Below, in pieces: positions 30,279 through 39,679 of a stretch of 64,000 nucleotides of DNA (position 1 is its first letter; every line of letters begins with the position of its first letter). The stretch covers positions 23,060 to 87,059 of IMG/VR virus record IMGVR_UViG_3300036770_007034, one strand, 5' to 3'. The notes beneath the pieces were generated by a model. That model saw only the letters and a list, made by a program, of their open reading frames with translations. It was not told the DNA's origin and did no database searches. Source of the DNA: a virus. The translations under genes were made by a program, and so were the position numbers.

Positions 30279-31612
30279 ACAAAGACAATAATCTCAGTAA
30301 TTACAACTGGAAAGATCGTGTGCCCACTTATATCGGCCTCGATCAGCTCTCTGAGCAACAACAACACAGGTTGATGCACAGCGACAGCTTCTGCATGTTG
30401 CCGTGGATCCACTTACACGCATGGCCCGACGGCAGAGCTTATCCGTGCTGTTTAGGTAATGCTTCATTTCCTGTAGGCGACTTCAAACAAAAGTCCATGC
30501 GCGAGATCTGGAACGACACAGACATGCGAGAGATGCGTCTGAACATGTTGAACGATCGTCCGTGCCGCCAATGTAGTGATTGCTATGAGCAAGAGTCTGC
30601 TGGATTCGCCAGCATGCGCAACAACTCCAACAAGAACTTTGGCCAGCACATTGAATTGATTGACGAAACTCTGCCGGATGGATCTTTGCCAGACATGCGC
30701 CTGCATTACTGGGACGTGAGATTCTCCAACATCTGCAATCTCAAATGCCGTAGCTGTGGGTCGATCTTTTCTAGCCGTTGGTATGACGATGATGTCAAGC
30801 TCTGGGGCAAAGCTCTGCGGCCTCGTGTACAGTTCGCTGGACGTCATGAAGAAGACGTGTGGGAGCAGATGCAAGAACACATTCCACATCTGGACCAGAT
30901 CTACTTTGCTGGTGGCGAACCTCTGATCATGGAAGAGCATAATCGTATCCTCAAGCTGTTGATTGAAAAAGGCAACACCAAAGTCAGATTGATCTATAAT
31001 ACCAATCTCACTGAATTGAAATACAAACGTGAAAGCGTGCTAGAGCTTTGGAAACATTTTCCACATGTATGCGTAGCTGCCAGCCTTGATGACATGGGTC
31101 CGCGAGCCGAAGTCATACGGTCGGGCACTGACTGGGCACAAGTAGAACAAAACATCCGCGATCTCAAACGCGAGTGCCCACATATAGATTTCATGATCTC
31201 TCCTACTTTGAGCATGATGAACATCTGGCACTTCGTTGATTTTCACAAGTACATGATCGAGCAAGGATTCATCGAACCCAAGGATCTCAATGTGAACATC
31301 CTTCAAGGACCACGTGGCTATCGCATAGACATGTTGCCAGCAGACATAAAGCAACGATTCCGCGCCCAGTTCGAAGAACACATTGAATGGCTGCAGGACA
31401 AGGATCCTATCCATCGAGCCATCGGCGGGTTTGAAGCTGCCATAAACTTCATGATGGCGCAGGACAACAGCGAATTGCTACCGGAGTTCTGGGAAACAGT
31501 GAATGAACTGGACTGGGCCCGCAGTGAATCATTGCTAGAAGTGGTGCCAGAACTTGAAGAGATTGTGCAATATCGTCCAGCATCCACTAGGATACCTCTC
31601 AAGAAAAAATGA
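30275..31612 (+). CDS. Twitch-type radical SAM protein 3
   Basis: About 445 residues from the ATG at 30275, which overlaps the upstream stop as ATGA; an in-frame ATG at 30260 is less likely. FCMLPWIHLHAWPDG with CC at AYPCCLG marks the second subtype. CNLKCRSC (CX3CX2C, about residues 153-160) sits in SNICNLKCRSCGSIFSSRW, with FAGGEPLIMEEH after it. CRQCSDCYEQE supplies extra N-terminal cysteines. It is the first of three consecutive genes of this subtype. Confidence 0.85.
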   Translation: MNKDNNLSNYNWKDRVPTYIGLDQLSEQQQHRLMHSDSFCMLPWIHLHAWPDGRAYPCCLGNASFPVGDFKQKSMREIWNDTDMREMRLNMLNDRPCRQCSDCYEQESAGFASMRNNSNKNFGQHIELIDETLPDGSLPDMRLHYWDVRFSNICNLKCRSCGSIFSSRWYDDDVKLWGKALRPRVQFAGRHEEDVWEQMQEHIPHLDQIYFAGGEPLIMEEHNRILKLLIEKGNTKVRLIYNTNLTELKYKRESVLELWKHFPHVCVAASLDDMGPRAEVIRSGTDWAQVEQNIRDLKRECPHIDFMISPTLSMMNIWHFVDFHKYMIEQGFIEPKDLNVNILQGPRGYRIDMLPADIKQRFRAQFEEHIEWLQDKDPIHRAIGGFEAAINFMMAQDNSELLPEFWETVNELDWARSESLLEVVPELEEIVQYRPASTRIPLKKK

Positions 31613-32820
31613 AAATACCCCACGATAAATTCTGTGTGTTGCCTTGGGTCAGCTTAGAGGCCAGTCCCATTGGTACAGTGAGACCTTGCTGTCTGGCCAT
31701 AGACGAGATAGTGGACGATCAAGGAGAAAAATTCCGCCTGGCAGGATCTTCGTTTGATGCCATACAGAACAGTCAGCACATGACTACCCTTCGGCAGGAG
31801 TTCCTTGATGGTAAACAGCCGCAGACTTGTCGCAGATGCTGGCAAGAAGAACGAGCTGGTCGCACATCAAAGCGTATGCATACATTAGATCGTCTCAAGC
31901 ATATGATAGATGATCGTCCATGGACCCAGGATGCCAAACCCTTGATGTTCTTAGATCTCAAGCTAGGCAACATCTGCAATCTCAAGTGCCGTATTTGCGG
32001 GTCGTGGTCTAGTTCTACATTCGCTACAGAAGAACTGAATTTTATCATCGATCGCGAAGAAAAGAAAACGAGTTTTCATTATCAGATGTTGCGTGATGGT
32101 GCTTGGCCCCGCAACAGCGATAACTTCTGGCATCAGCTAGATTCTGCCATGAGCGAAGTGCGCTACATTGAGTTCACTGGCGGCGAACCTTTTATGATCC
32201 GTGAGCACTTTGATCTTCTGCGCAGACTAGTGGATCGAGGATATGCGCATCAGATAGAAATACACTACAATACCAACGGCACACAGTACCCTGCTGAAGC
32301 CGAAGATATCTGGCGCCATTTCCGGCACGTGGAGATAGCATTCTCTATTGACGATGTGGGAGAGAGGTTTGAATACCAGCGTACCAATGCCGGCTGGGCG
32401 GAAGTGAATGAAAACATAGAACTCTTCCGTCGCATGAGATCACGCAATCGCAATATCACTCTGCAGGTGTGCTGTACAATCAACGTGTTCAATGTGATGT
32501 ATCTCGAAGATGTGGCTAACTGGATAGTCGAACAAGACTTTGATTTCATCTACTGGAACATGCTACATGATGCCTATTACTTCAGCATCGGAACTCTGCC
32601 AGAAAAGGCCAAACGTCTGGCCCAGCAGAGATTAGAACAAGCTCGCATACCAGAACAGTTCCGCGACGAATTTGCCAGGATCATTGACTTTATGAACAAC
32701 GGTGTGAGTCTAGATGGCAAGCTGTTGCGCATCAAAGCCCAAGACCTTGATTTCAAAAGGAAAGAGAGTCTGTCTACCGTGATGCCTGAACTGGCATCTT
32801 CCATAGACTATGAAGCCTGA
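31609..32820 (+). CDS. Twitch-type radical SAM protein 4
   Basis: A 403-residue protein starting at an ATGA overlap. FCVLPWVSLEASPIG and RPCCLA form the FCxxPW...CC N-terminus. CNLKCRIC (about residues 122-129) is the 4Fe-4S motif and FTGGEPFMIREH the SAM-binding motif. CRRCWQEERAG adds cysteines between them. It belongs to the same family as the upstream and downstream genes. Confidence 0.85.
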   Translation: MKIPHDKFCVLPWVSLEASPIGTVRPCCLAIDEIVDDQGEKFRLAGSSFDAIQNSQHMTTLRQEFLDGKQPQTCRRCWQEERAGRTSKRMHTLDRLKHMIDDRPWTQDAKPLMFLDLKLGNICNLKCRICGSWSSSTFATEELNFIIDREEKKTSFHYQMLRDGAWPRNSDNFWHQLDSAMSEVRYIEFTGGEPFMIREHFDLLRRLVDRGYAHQIEIHYNTNGTQYPAEAEDIWRHFRHVEIAFSIDDVGERFEYQRTNAGWAEVNENIELFRRMRSRNRNITLQVCCTINVFNVMYLEDVANWIVEQDFDFIYWNMLHDAYYFSIGTLPEKAKRLAQQRLEQARIPEQFRDEFARIIDFMNNGVSLDGKLLRIKAQDLDFKRKESLSTVMPELASSIDYEA

Positions 32821-34105
32821 CACACTATGTATGGCTCCCTGGACTCACACTTATCTGAGTCCTCAGACCGAGCGCCGTATGTGCTGTGCCAGCCGCGAGC
32901 CTGCGCAGAACTTCCAGCAGTACATTGATACCAAGGCCGGCACGGGTCAATATATCCCCATCACCTTAGAAGAACATTGGAACGGCGATCACATGCGATC
33001 GGTGCGCAGGCGTATGATGGCAGGAGAGACTTTACCAGAGTGCGATGTGTGCAATAGTAAATTATTGAACACCGATGTGTACCGCAGTTATTTCAATGGG
33101 TTGTTTGGACACAAGTATGAAGAAGCCATGCGCCAGACCGATCTAGATGGGCGCACTGACATGAAGCCGGTGAGCTGGGACTATCGCTTCTCGAATCTCT
33201 GCAATTTCAAATGTCGTATGTGCGGCGATATGTTGAGCAGTAGTTGGGAAAGCGAACAGCGCCAACACAACATGATCAACTGGGCGGATCCCAAAAACAA
33301 TTGGATGATTCCGTCAGTGCGTCGTGAAATAAGTAAGTTCCAAGACACCCAGATCGAAGCTGAGTTTGCAGAAGCAGTGGAAGAACACCGTGTGGAAGAG
33401 ATCTACTGGGTAGGCGGAGAACCGCTAATGTATGAGCAACACTGGCGATACATGCGACGTATCGTCGAGCTGGGCGATGGACCAAGACTATATGCTAGAT
33501 ATAATACTAATCTCAGTCGCGTGGATTATCGTGGCGTCAATCTTTATAGTGATATCCTTCGACATGTTAGGGACTGGCAGATCTGCGCCAGTCTCGACGG
33601 CACAGGAGCCACAGGAGAATACATCCGTACTGGACTTGACTATGATCAATGGCGAGAAAACTTTGCCCGAGGACTGGACATATCCCGCCATCGTAGGCAG
33701 ATGCGCATCGACTTCACACTCACTCTACCTGGACTATTTGAAGTGGGAAGAATACAAGAACTCGCCGACGAATTCCAAGTCGACATCCTAGCCAAGGTGA
33801 TCTTTGCTTTCAGTCCAGATATCGTCATGAGTCCTTTGGCCTTGCCTAGGTCAGTGCTAGATCGCAAGATCGACGAAGTACTCCGATCAGTATCTAGTCC
33901 GGCACTGCGAGATGTATTGGTGCAACTGAAGAATCGTCCCACGTTTGAGGAACAATGGCCGGATCAATGGAAAGCAGGCTTGATCAAAGGAAAGCAACGC
34001 ATAAAAACTCTCGAAAGCATACGTTCAGATACATACACATTCGAAGATATAATAAAGGAAGATACAGACATCTATGAGTGGTGGCAAAATATTAGATCAG
34101 ATTGA
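32810..34105 (+). CDS. Twitch-type radical SAM protein 5
   Basis: A 431-residue protein whose start lies inside the last codons of the previous gene. LCMAPWTHTYLSPQT and RRMCCAS form the subtype N-terminus. CNFKCRMC (about residues 130-137) binds the cluster and WVGGEPLMYEQH is the GGEP motif. CDVCNSK provides extra cysteines. It is the last of the four consecutive radical SAM genes before the carbamoyltransferase section. Confidence 0.85.
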   Translation: MKPDTLCMAPWTHTYLSPQTERRMCCASREPAQNFQQYIDTKAGTGQYIPITLEEHWNGDHMRSVRRRMMAGETLPECDVCNSKLLNTDVYRSYFNGLFGHKYEEAMRQTDLDGRTDMKPVSWDYRFSNLCNFKCRMCGDMLSSSWESEQRQHNMINWADPKNNWMIPSVRREISKFQDTQIEAEFAEAVEEHRVEEIYWVGGEPLMYEQHWRYMRRIVELGDGPRLYARYNTNLSRVDYRGVNLYSDILRHVRDWQICASLDGTGATGEYIRTGLDYDQWRENFARGLDISRHRRQMRIDFTLTLPGLFEVGRIQELADEFQVDILAKVIFAFSPDIVMSPLALPRSVLDRKIDEVLRSVSSPALRDVLVQLKNRPTFEEQWPDQWKAGLIKGKQRIKTLESIRSDTYTFEDIIKEDTDIYEWWQNIRSD

Positions 34106-35168
34106 GATCGAACTCAGGGATTTTGATACCAAATCAAAATCCAAGATCTATATCAATGTTTATGAAAACACTTTGTCAGAAAAGTGGCTGTCTTCTCTTG
34201 ATGTACTGCTGAAAAATCAGTACCATCTGGAAAAAAATTATTGTTTTTTTGGCTTCGCCGACAACAAAAGAGATGGCGAATATATCTTGGATGCTGTAAA
34301 TTCCAGCATCGACGCTATCAATCGGGCCGACATTGGCTACCACATCGACGATCATTTTGACTTGTCTACCACGCTGTATGATGGGCCCGTGGGGGAAGGT
34401 CTTCCTGGACTGAAACTCATCCATGATCGTATGAATTGGCTGCATAGGTATTTCGAAGATCTACAAGGAGTGAGCGGCCAGATATCTCAGTTCGCAAAAA
34501 AAGCTGATCCAGCAACACAATGGCACATCCGTCAACTCAATTTGTTGTGCCATGAGTTTGAATCCTGGGCACTGAGTTATAGGAACAAGATAGTGGCTCC
34601 GCAATGGCAACGACCCAGCCAACTGATGTGTTGGCTGAACGCCCCGAGATTTGTGTTAGAACAAGACGACTATGAATTATTTGGCATTGACACTATAAAC
34701 AGGCCGCTGGGCGGAGTATTTGTCGGCGTCAACAAAGCCATCGGTAAACACCACTGGGAAGTGTTCAATGACGAAGGACGCGACAGCAGGATAGATGAAT
34801 TGGTATCTACTACGCTGAGGAGCCAGACCGAAGCTGCCGGAGATTTTGACATCGAATGGGCAAACAATCCCGGCGAATTCAAATGGCAGAAAATCAAGAT
34901 CGCAGAATTCCGTCAGTGGCTGATAGACAACGGCTTCGACCCCGAAGACAAGAGCCTCACGATAGGTCATCCGCAAGTGGGGCAAGTCAACTTAGAGCGC
35001 AGTTTCAAAACCACAGATTACACGACCATATGGAACACGCTCAATCAACAGTTGGACGTATGGTCGATCAAGACCAGCAATAATTATGCGGTCTATGATT
35101 ATCATTGGAGCGACCCTGATTTTCAACAACGACAGATCGATATATTATCAAAAGGAAGACAATCATGA
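34074..35168 (+). CDS. Phage protein of unknown function (364 aa)
   Basis: I do not recognise a named domain. AAGGAAG at about 34059 gives a reasonable ribosome binding site for the ATG at 34074, although it lies in the previous gene. Visible features are a DRMNWLHRYFEDLQG helix, CHEFESWALSYRNKI, and a C-terminal TIGHPQVGQVNLERSF. No cysteine cluster, DxD or signal peptide is seen. Its position between radical SAM genes and the carbamoyltransferase makes it part of the same operon; a substrate-carrier or accessory role is only a guess. Confidence 0.65.
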   Translation: MSGGKILDQIEIELRDFDTKSKSKIYINVYENTLSEKWLSSLDVLLKNQYHLEKNYCFFGFADNKRDGEYILDAVNSSIDAINRADIGYHIDDHFDLSTTLYDGPVGEGLPGLKLIHDRMNWLHRYFEDLQGVSGQISQFAKKADPATQWHIRQLNLLCHEFESWALSYRNKIVAPQWQRPSQLMCWLNAPRFVLEQDDYELFGIDTINRPLGGVFVGVNKAIGKHHWEVFNDEGRDSRIDELVSTTLRSQTEAAGDFDIEWANNPGEFKWQKIKIAEFRQWLIDNGFDPEDKSLTIGHPQVGQVNLERSFKTTDYTTIWNTLNQQLDVWSIKTSNNYAVYDYHWSDPDFQQRQIDILSKGRQS

Positions 35169-35266
35169 AATGGATACGCAATCTTATAAACAAAATCAAG
35201 TTAGAAATACGCTATCGCAAGAAGCTAAAAGAACTGCGCAAACGAGATCCTTTTATCTATAAATGA
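35165..35266 (+). CDS. Very small basic protein (33 aa)
   Basis: An ATG at 35165 with an excellent ribosome binding site (AAAGGAAG) opens 33 codons ending in RKRDPFIYK, with TGA overlapping the carbamoyltransferase ATG (ATGA). The product is strongly basic and amphipathic (MKWIRNLINKIKLEIRYRKK). Similar tiny proteins ending KRDPFIY(K) occur in other T4-like phages, from memory. It may work as a protein or simply couple ribosomes to the next gene, which has no ribosome binding site of its own. Confidence 0.7.
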   Translation: MKWIRNLINKIKLEIRYRKKLKELRKRDPFIYK

Positions 35267-36747
35267 AACACATACTAGGTATCAGTGCTGGGTTCCATGA
35301 CGCGGCTGTGAGTGTGGTACGCGAAGATGGAGAGATCGTTTTCGCTGGGCATTCTGAACGCTACAGCAAGATCAAGAATGATCCCACGATACATCCTGAT
35401 CTCTTGAAGGAATGTTGCGATTATGAGTTTGACACCGTGGCGTTCTACGAGCGTCCGTGGATGCACAACTATCAGCAATGGCGTAGTGGACAAAAGGCCT
35501 ATGGTTCCTGGACTACCCGCCAAGCTATCCGTCAGCATCTAGGCGAGTGGTATCAACATCCTGCACGCCGAGAAGTCAGCTTCCGGCATCATCTCAGCCA
35601 TGCTGCCGCAGGATTCCAGACGAGTACATTTGACAATGCCGCTGTTGTAGTGATCGATGCCATTGGAGAGATGGATACTATCTCCATCTATTCTGCCGGA
35701 TACTCACACGACGGCAACGCTCAATATAATCTCGTATGGCGTCAAGGATACCCACACAGCATTGGGTTGTTTTACTCAGCGATAACAAAAGCCGTGGGAC
35801 TCAAACCCATGGAGGAAGAATACATCACCATGGGCATGGCTGCTTATGGTACCGACCTTGGCACTGCCTGGATGCGAGATCAGTTTGTCGAGGATGTTGA
35901 AACAGCCCGGTTCAAACAAAACTTGCACATCGGATTTGACGAATACGATCTGAGTTTCACCCATGCCGAAGACATTGCCGCGTCTGCACAAAGACTCACA
36001 GAAGAGCTGATCATGAACATCATACGTCGAGCCAGGCAAATGATCAACAGCGACAATCTCGTCTACATGGGAGGTGTAGCACTCAACTGTGTAGCGAACA
36101 CTAGACTAGGACAGATATATGACAAAATATGGATCATGCCGAACCCGGGCGATGCGGGTTCCAGCCTTGGCGCAGCCGCGCTGGCTTACAGGAAACGGCT
36201 TTGCTGGCGCGATGCTTTTCTTGGCCACGATATTGCTGGCCCTTACCCTGTTCGCGACATTCTTGATCGTCTTATTACCCATCGCATTGTTGGTGTGGCT
36301 AGTGGGCGTAGTGAATTCGGTCCACGAGCACTTGGAAACCGAAGTTTATTGGCCGATCCCCGAGGACCAGACATCAAAGATCGAGTCAACGAAATCAAAA
36401 GACGACAAAAATTCCGTCCCTTCGCACCCGTCATACTAGAAGAAGTGGCTGATGATTATTTTGAAATGCCCCAAGGTTGGGCACGTAGTGATTACATGCA
36501 GATGGTAGCCAGAGTACGCAGACCGGATCTTTATCCTGCTATCACACATGCAGATGGTACAGCCCGAGTACAGACCGTCCCTCCAGGAGATAGTGGTATC
36601 CGTAGATTACTCGAAGAGTGGTATGTACTGACAGGATGTCCAATGTTGCTCAATACTTCGTTGAACATTCGAGGCGAACCCATGGTCGATGATCGTGCTG
36701 ATGCTGATCGATTTGAAAAACTATATGGCGTGGCCGTCTGTAGCTAA
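35263..36747 (+). CDS. Carbamoyltransferase (NodU/CmcH family)
   Basis: A 494-residue protein of usual family size. The N-terminus KHILGISAGFHDAAVSVV is the ASKHA-type fold start. FRHHLSHAAAGF (about residues 107-118) contains the catalytic or metal-site histidines. MGGVALNCVANTRL and the C-terminal SGRSEFGPRALGNRSLLADPR are family signatures, and MLLNTSLNIRGEPMV is the last one. Family members transfer a carbamoyl group from carbamoyl phosphate to a hydroxyl of a sugar or antibiotic. In this operon a phage-made glycan is the likely acceptor (inference). The 3' end overlaps the convergent SGNH gene by 27 bases. Confidence 0.92.
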   Translation: MKHILGISAGFHDAAVSVVREDGEIVFAGHSERYSKIKNDPTIHPDLLKECCDYEFDTVAFYERPWMHNYQQWRSGQKAYGSWTTRQAIRQHLGEWYQHPARREVSFRHHLSHAAAGFQTSTFDNAAVVVIDAIGEMDTISIYSAGYSHDGNAQYNLVWRQGYPHSIGLFYSAITKAVGLKPMEEEYITMGMAAYGTDLGTAWMRDQFVEDVETARFKQNLHIGFDEYDLSFTHAEDIAASAQRLTEELIMNIIRRARQMINSDNLVYMGGVALNCVANTRLGQIYDKIWIMPNPGDAGSSLGAAALAYRKRLCWRDAFLGHDIAGPYPVRDILDRLITHRIVGVASGRSEFGPRALGNRSLLADPRGPDIKDRVNEIKRRQKFRPFAPVILEEVADDYFEMPQGWARSDYMQMVARVRRPDLYPAITHADGTARVQTVPPGDSGIRRLLEEWYVLTGCPMLLNTSLNIRGEPMVDDRADADRFEKLYGVAVCS

Positions 36748-37476
36748 TTGTTTTTCTGTCAGATACGGAATAAGATAATCCCGAGTCCAATGCAAGTATC
36801 CTGCAGGATTAGGATGACCATCGATTTCTTGCATGTTTGATGCCCTAGCAACATCGCCTAAATAATCAATTTTGTCGATCATGGATTTTATGTTGGCACC
36901 GATAGAAACTTGACATAGATCTGGTGTAGGATCCATCCAGCTAGTAAAAATAAATTGGAATTTTTTCTGCTTCAAGTAAGATTCTAGTGCGATAATTTTC
37001 AAACAACTTTCATATATCTGAGCTGTTGGGGAAATAATTTTTTTGTACTGACGACAAAGTTTATCTATTTCCGAATTACCGTCGACTTGATTGAAGATAG
37101 ACATAGTCGACCATACATCGTCGAACCTATAAGCTCCCATATGATGCCAATCATGTACTATTTCTTTTTCAGTGATCACATCTGTTCTTGTAAGGCCAGA
37201 CCACATCACGATTACTAGAGTATCATCGGGGTTGATTTCACGATTAGTTTCAATTTCATTGATTACGCTATTGAAGATGTGATTGCTTCCGGCTCCGCTT
37301 TGGCTGCAATCATATACTTCGTCAAAGTTTGCTAAGTCTCTAAGATAGTAGGGCCAACTGCAAGCCACTGAATCATGATTATTGAAAGTAAAACTACATC
37401 CACTGACCAAAAGTTTTCTATACTTTGATTGATGGGTCGGTGCGAAGTCTCTCTGAATAATTCTTTTTTTCGCCAT
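36721..37476 (-). CDS. SGNH/GDSL-type hydrolase-like protein
   Basis: About 251 residues from the ATG at 37476 (AKKRIIQRDF), which overlaps the upstream stop as TAATG; a longer frame to 37527 would run into that gene. LLVSGCSFTFNNHDSVACSW is an SGNH block I (GxSxT) and SQSGAGSNHIF a block III-like GxGxN. DGHPNPAGYLHW supplies the terminal DxxH-type block (here HPNPAG). Such enzymes add or remove acyl groups on sugars, or cleave esters. A second SGNH protein is encoded at 62204. Confidence 0.75.
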   Translation of the reverse strand: MAKKRIIQRDFAPTHQSKYRKLLVSGCSFTFNNHDSVACSWPYYLRDLANFDEVYDCSQSGAGSNHIFNSVINEIETNREINPDDTLVIVMWSGLTRTDVITEKEIVHDWHHMGAYRFDDVWSTMSIFNQVDGNSEIDKLCRQYKKIISPTAQIYESCLKIIALESYLKQKKFQFIFTSWMDPTPDLCQVSIGANIKSMIDKIDYLGDVARASNMQEIDGHPNPAGYLHWTRDYLIPYLTEKQLATDGHAI

Positions 37477-38504
37477 TATAGATAAGACTCTAAACCACCG
37501 CGTCGTCTGACGTCTTGGGTGCAACAACTGATACCGCCGTCCCAGAAATAACTGTGCCGCAGTTCGCAGATGATGGGCTCTATCTTGTGCTTTTTACAGA
37601 ATTCAAAAACATCTCGATTATAAGCACTGAAAATCACATTCTGCTCATCTAGCACTAGGCAGTTGACATCAAACACTGTTTCAGAAACAAAACCTGTCCA
37701 TTTATTGAGATAGGTATCAACAAACTCGGCGAATTGTGGAGTAGGTGTCTGTCCTTGTACATACCATCGACCGTTGAAGTTTTCTTCTTTGAACTTACCT
37801 ACTTCCATGGCTGCCCATATACTCGAATCCCAAATCTTCAATACTTCCCATCCGGGAAAGTCTGCGGCAAGATCTAGATTCACATCGTGTTTGCTGGACA
37901 GGATTACACCGGGTTTGAGGATGGCAAACACCGCATCTCCATGTCCATCTGTGACTGCTTCATGTATGCGATACTCGGGTCCGAGCACATTGTCTACTAT
38001 CCAGCGACTCTGATCCGGGCGCAAAAATTCACTGTTGTCAAAAAATACATCTCTGCCAACTCTGACTATGCAACTGGCACTGGCCCCATTTAGAATACAA
38101 TCAGCATCGTAGTCATCTCCATGCGGACTGATCACTGAATCGCCGTAGGATGAGCAGATGTCATTGAGTTCTGACACTGGCAAGACTCTTAGGAGTTTTT
38201 GTCCCAGTGTTATCTGCCAATCTCTCGGAGTCAACGGAGGCAGAGGTGCCTCATGTCCTTGGGTCTGCCATTCTTGGAATTGATGGATATCCGGCAAAAA
38301 AGGTCTACGCACCACAGATCCGTATGACTCTATGGTCTTTTGTAAGTTATCGAGATCTTCGGCGGTCTCGGATAGTATCTGCTGTAGCTGATTCTTGACC
38401 TGTGCATCATTGATGAAATCAAAATACTCGGGCTCGTAAGCACGTCCTACGATAACTTCTTCCAATGGTTGCCAGCTGGTATAACTGTTTACGATATTTT
38501 GCAT
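37476..38504 (-). CDS. Glycine amidinotransferase-like (pentein superfamily)
   Basis: A 342-residue protein. The start SWQPLEEVIVGRAYEP matches the amidinotransferase N-terminus. The catalytic His is in DGHGDAVFA (about residue 200). The catalytic Cys lies in the C-terminal GGISCCTQDVRRRG block, equivalent to the GG.HC.T.DVRR block of glycine and inosamine-phosphate amidinotransferases. The reaction moves an amidino group from arginine to an amine. With the sugar aminotransferase and carbamoyltransferase nearby, an amino-sugar acceptor is plausible (inference). The ATG lies within the 3' end of the gene at 38489. Confidence 0.85.
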   Translation of the reverse strand: MQNIVNSYTSWQPLEEVIVGRAYEPEYFDFINDAQVKNQLQQILSETAEDLDNLQKTIESYGSVVRRPFLPDIHQFQEWQTQGHEAPLPPLTPRDWQITLGQKLLRVLPVSELNDICSSYGDSVISPHGDDYDADCILNGASASCIVRVGRDVFFDNSEFLRPDQSRWIVDNVLGPEYRIHEAVTDGHGDAVFAILKPGVILSSKHDVNLDLAADFPGWEVLKIWDSSIWAAMEVGKFKEENFNGRWYVQGQTPTPQFAEFVDTYLNKWTGFVSETVFDVNCLVLDEQNVIFSAYNRDVFEFCKKHKIEPIICELRHSYFWDGGISCCTQDVRRRGGLESYL

Positions 38505-39679
38505 GATTGTTGTATTCTGTTGAGCAAGGTACTTAACCTATCTATCTTGGATGCCATGAATAATTCTTGATTCCATATGAGATCACTTCGGCAGCTGAGA
38601 TACATCTGGTGGAGATTAGTCGCGCATAATCTTTCTACTTCTAAACAAGCTCGATTCCAGCGCTCTGTGGTATTTTCTATCTGATCATAACTGTGATCAA
38701 TCACATGATCGAATGTTCTGTATCCCATGTTTCGTAATTGTTGTATACTACCTGCAGCTCCGACAAGAACGAAAGGCTGACAATGCTTGATAGGTTTGAA
38801 TGTCTTTTCTGTGAGGAACACTCCGCCACTTTGATCTACATCCATATGAGTTTCTATTACTACATTGAGATAACTGTCCGAGAAATGTTTGTCTACAGTA
38901 CTGGCATAAAGGTTATGCGTAGTACTATCTAGATCATCAGCATGGAATGGACAACTCTTCAAAAACTCTTTGGTAATGGATCGTAAATCTCCGAAGCTAT
39001 CGACTTCTATAGGATTGTCATCTTCGGGTTCTCCCACAGCGATATTGGGATTATAAGAGAAATAACTGTGTTGATGTAATCCAAGATACCAGAATCTCGC
39101 CATGGTTGTGGCTCTCCACCATTTGTGTGTTCTTACTAACGCAGTGAAATGGCGACTCCGAAGATTTTCGTGATAGTCCAATGCTGGACTTTTATTGCGT
39201 AGTTGATATAGGAATTCGTCATCAACAAAATGTGTGAACCCAGTGATAGATGAAGCCGCGCTGTTGGCGCTGGTAAATTGTATCATCTTAGGATCTATTT
39301 CGTGTTGCTGACATAATTGATCGAGATGCTCTCGTATGCGTTGAGGATTATCACCTTCGCTGTAAAAAAACCAAACAGTAAGACTCTTCGACCTAAGTTT
39401 TTCTTTGATCATAGTAGGCATGATAGAAAACCAATCAACCTCAAAATCAAAGTAACTGATGCTGATAGGATATAAAGTATGTCGGTCGGCCTGTGTCCAA
39501 TCAACAAACTGATATTCTATTCCGCACCGATCAAGATATTCAAAAAAATGCACAGGTTCGCTGAATGGCCAGTTGACGCTGAACTGTCTCCACTCGGGGG
39601 TGTAAGGTCTAGCCTCCCATCGAGCGAGGTTGGGGTAAGGACGTCCGTCTACAAATCGATCTATACAAAACTTTACCAC
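38489..39679 (-). CDS. GT10-like glycosyltransferase, paralogue C
   Basis: A 396-residue protein. The C-terminal block LNVVIETHMDVDQSGGVFLTEK, TFKPIKHCQPFVLVG and LRNMGYRTFDHVIDHSYD has the same TEK..KPI signature as paralogues A, B and D. The N-terminal part (SISYFDFEVDWFSIMPTMI) does not resemble A or B closely. ATG at 39679 is 7 bases inside paralogue D. The C and D genes are adjacent and share the order ETH/ETV...LTEKTFKPI, so they are a closer pair. Confidence 0.7.
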   Translation of the reverse strand: MVKFCIDRFVDGRPYPNLARWEARPYTPEWRQFSVNWPFSEPVHFFEYLDRCGIEYQFVDWTQADRHTLYPISISYFDFEVDWFSIMPTMIKEKLRSKSLTVWFFYSEGDNPQRIREHLDQLCQQHEIDPKMIQFTSANSAASSITGFTHFVDDEFLYQLRNKSPALDYHENLRSRHFTALVRTHKWWRATTMARFWYLGLHQHSYFSYNPNIAVGEPEDDNPIEVDSFGDLRSITKEFLKSCPFHADDLDSTTHNLYASTVDKHFSDSYLNVVIETHMDVDQSGGVFLTEKTFKPIKHCQPFVLVGAAGSIQQLRNMGYRTFDHVIDHSYDQIENTTERWNRACLEVERLCATNLHQMYLSCRSDLIWNQELFMASKIDRLSTLLNRIQQSCKIS

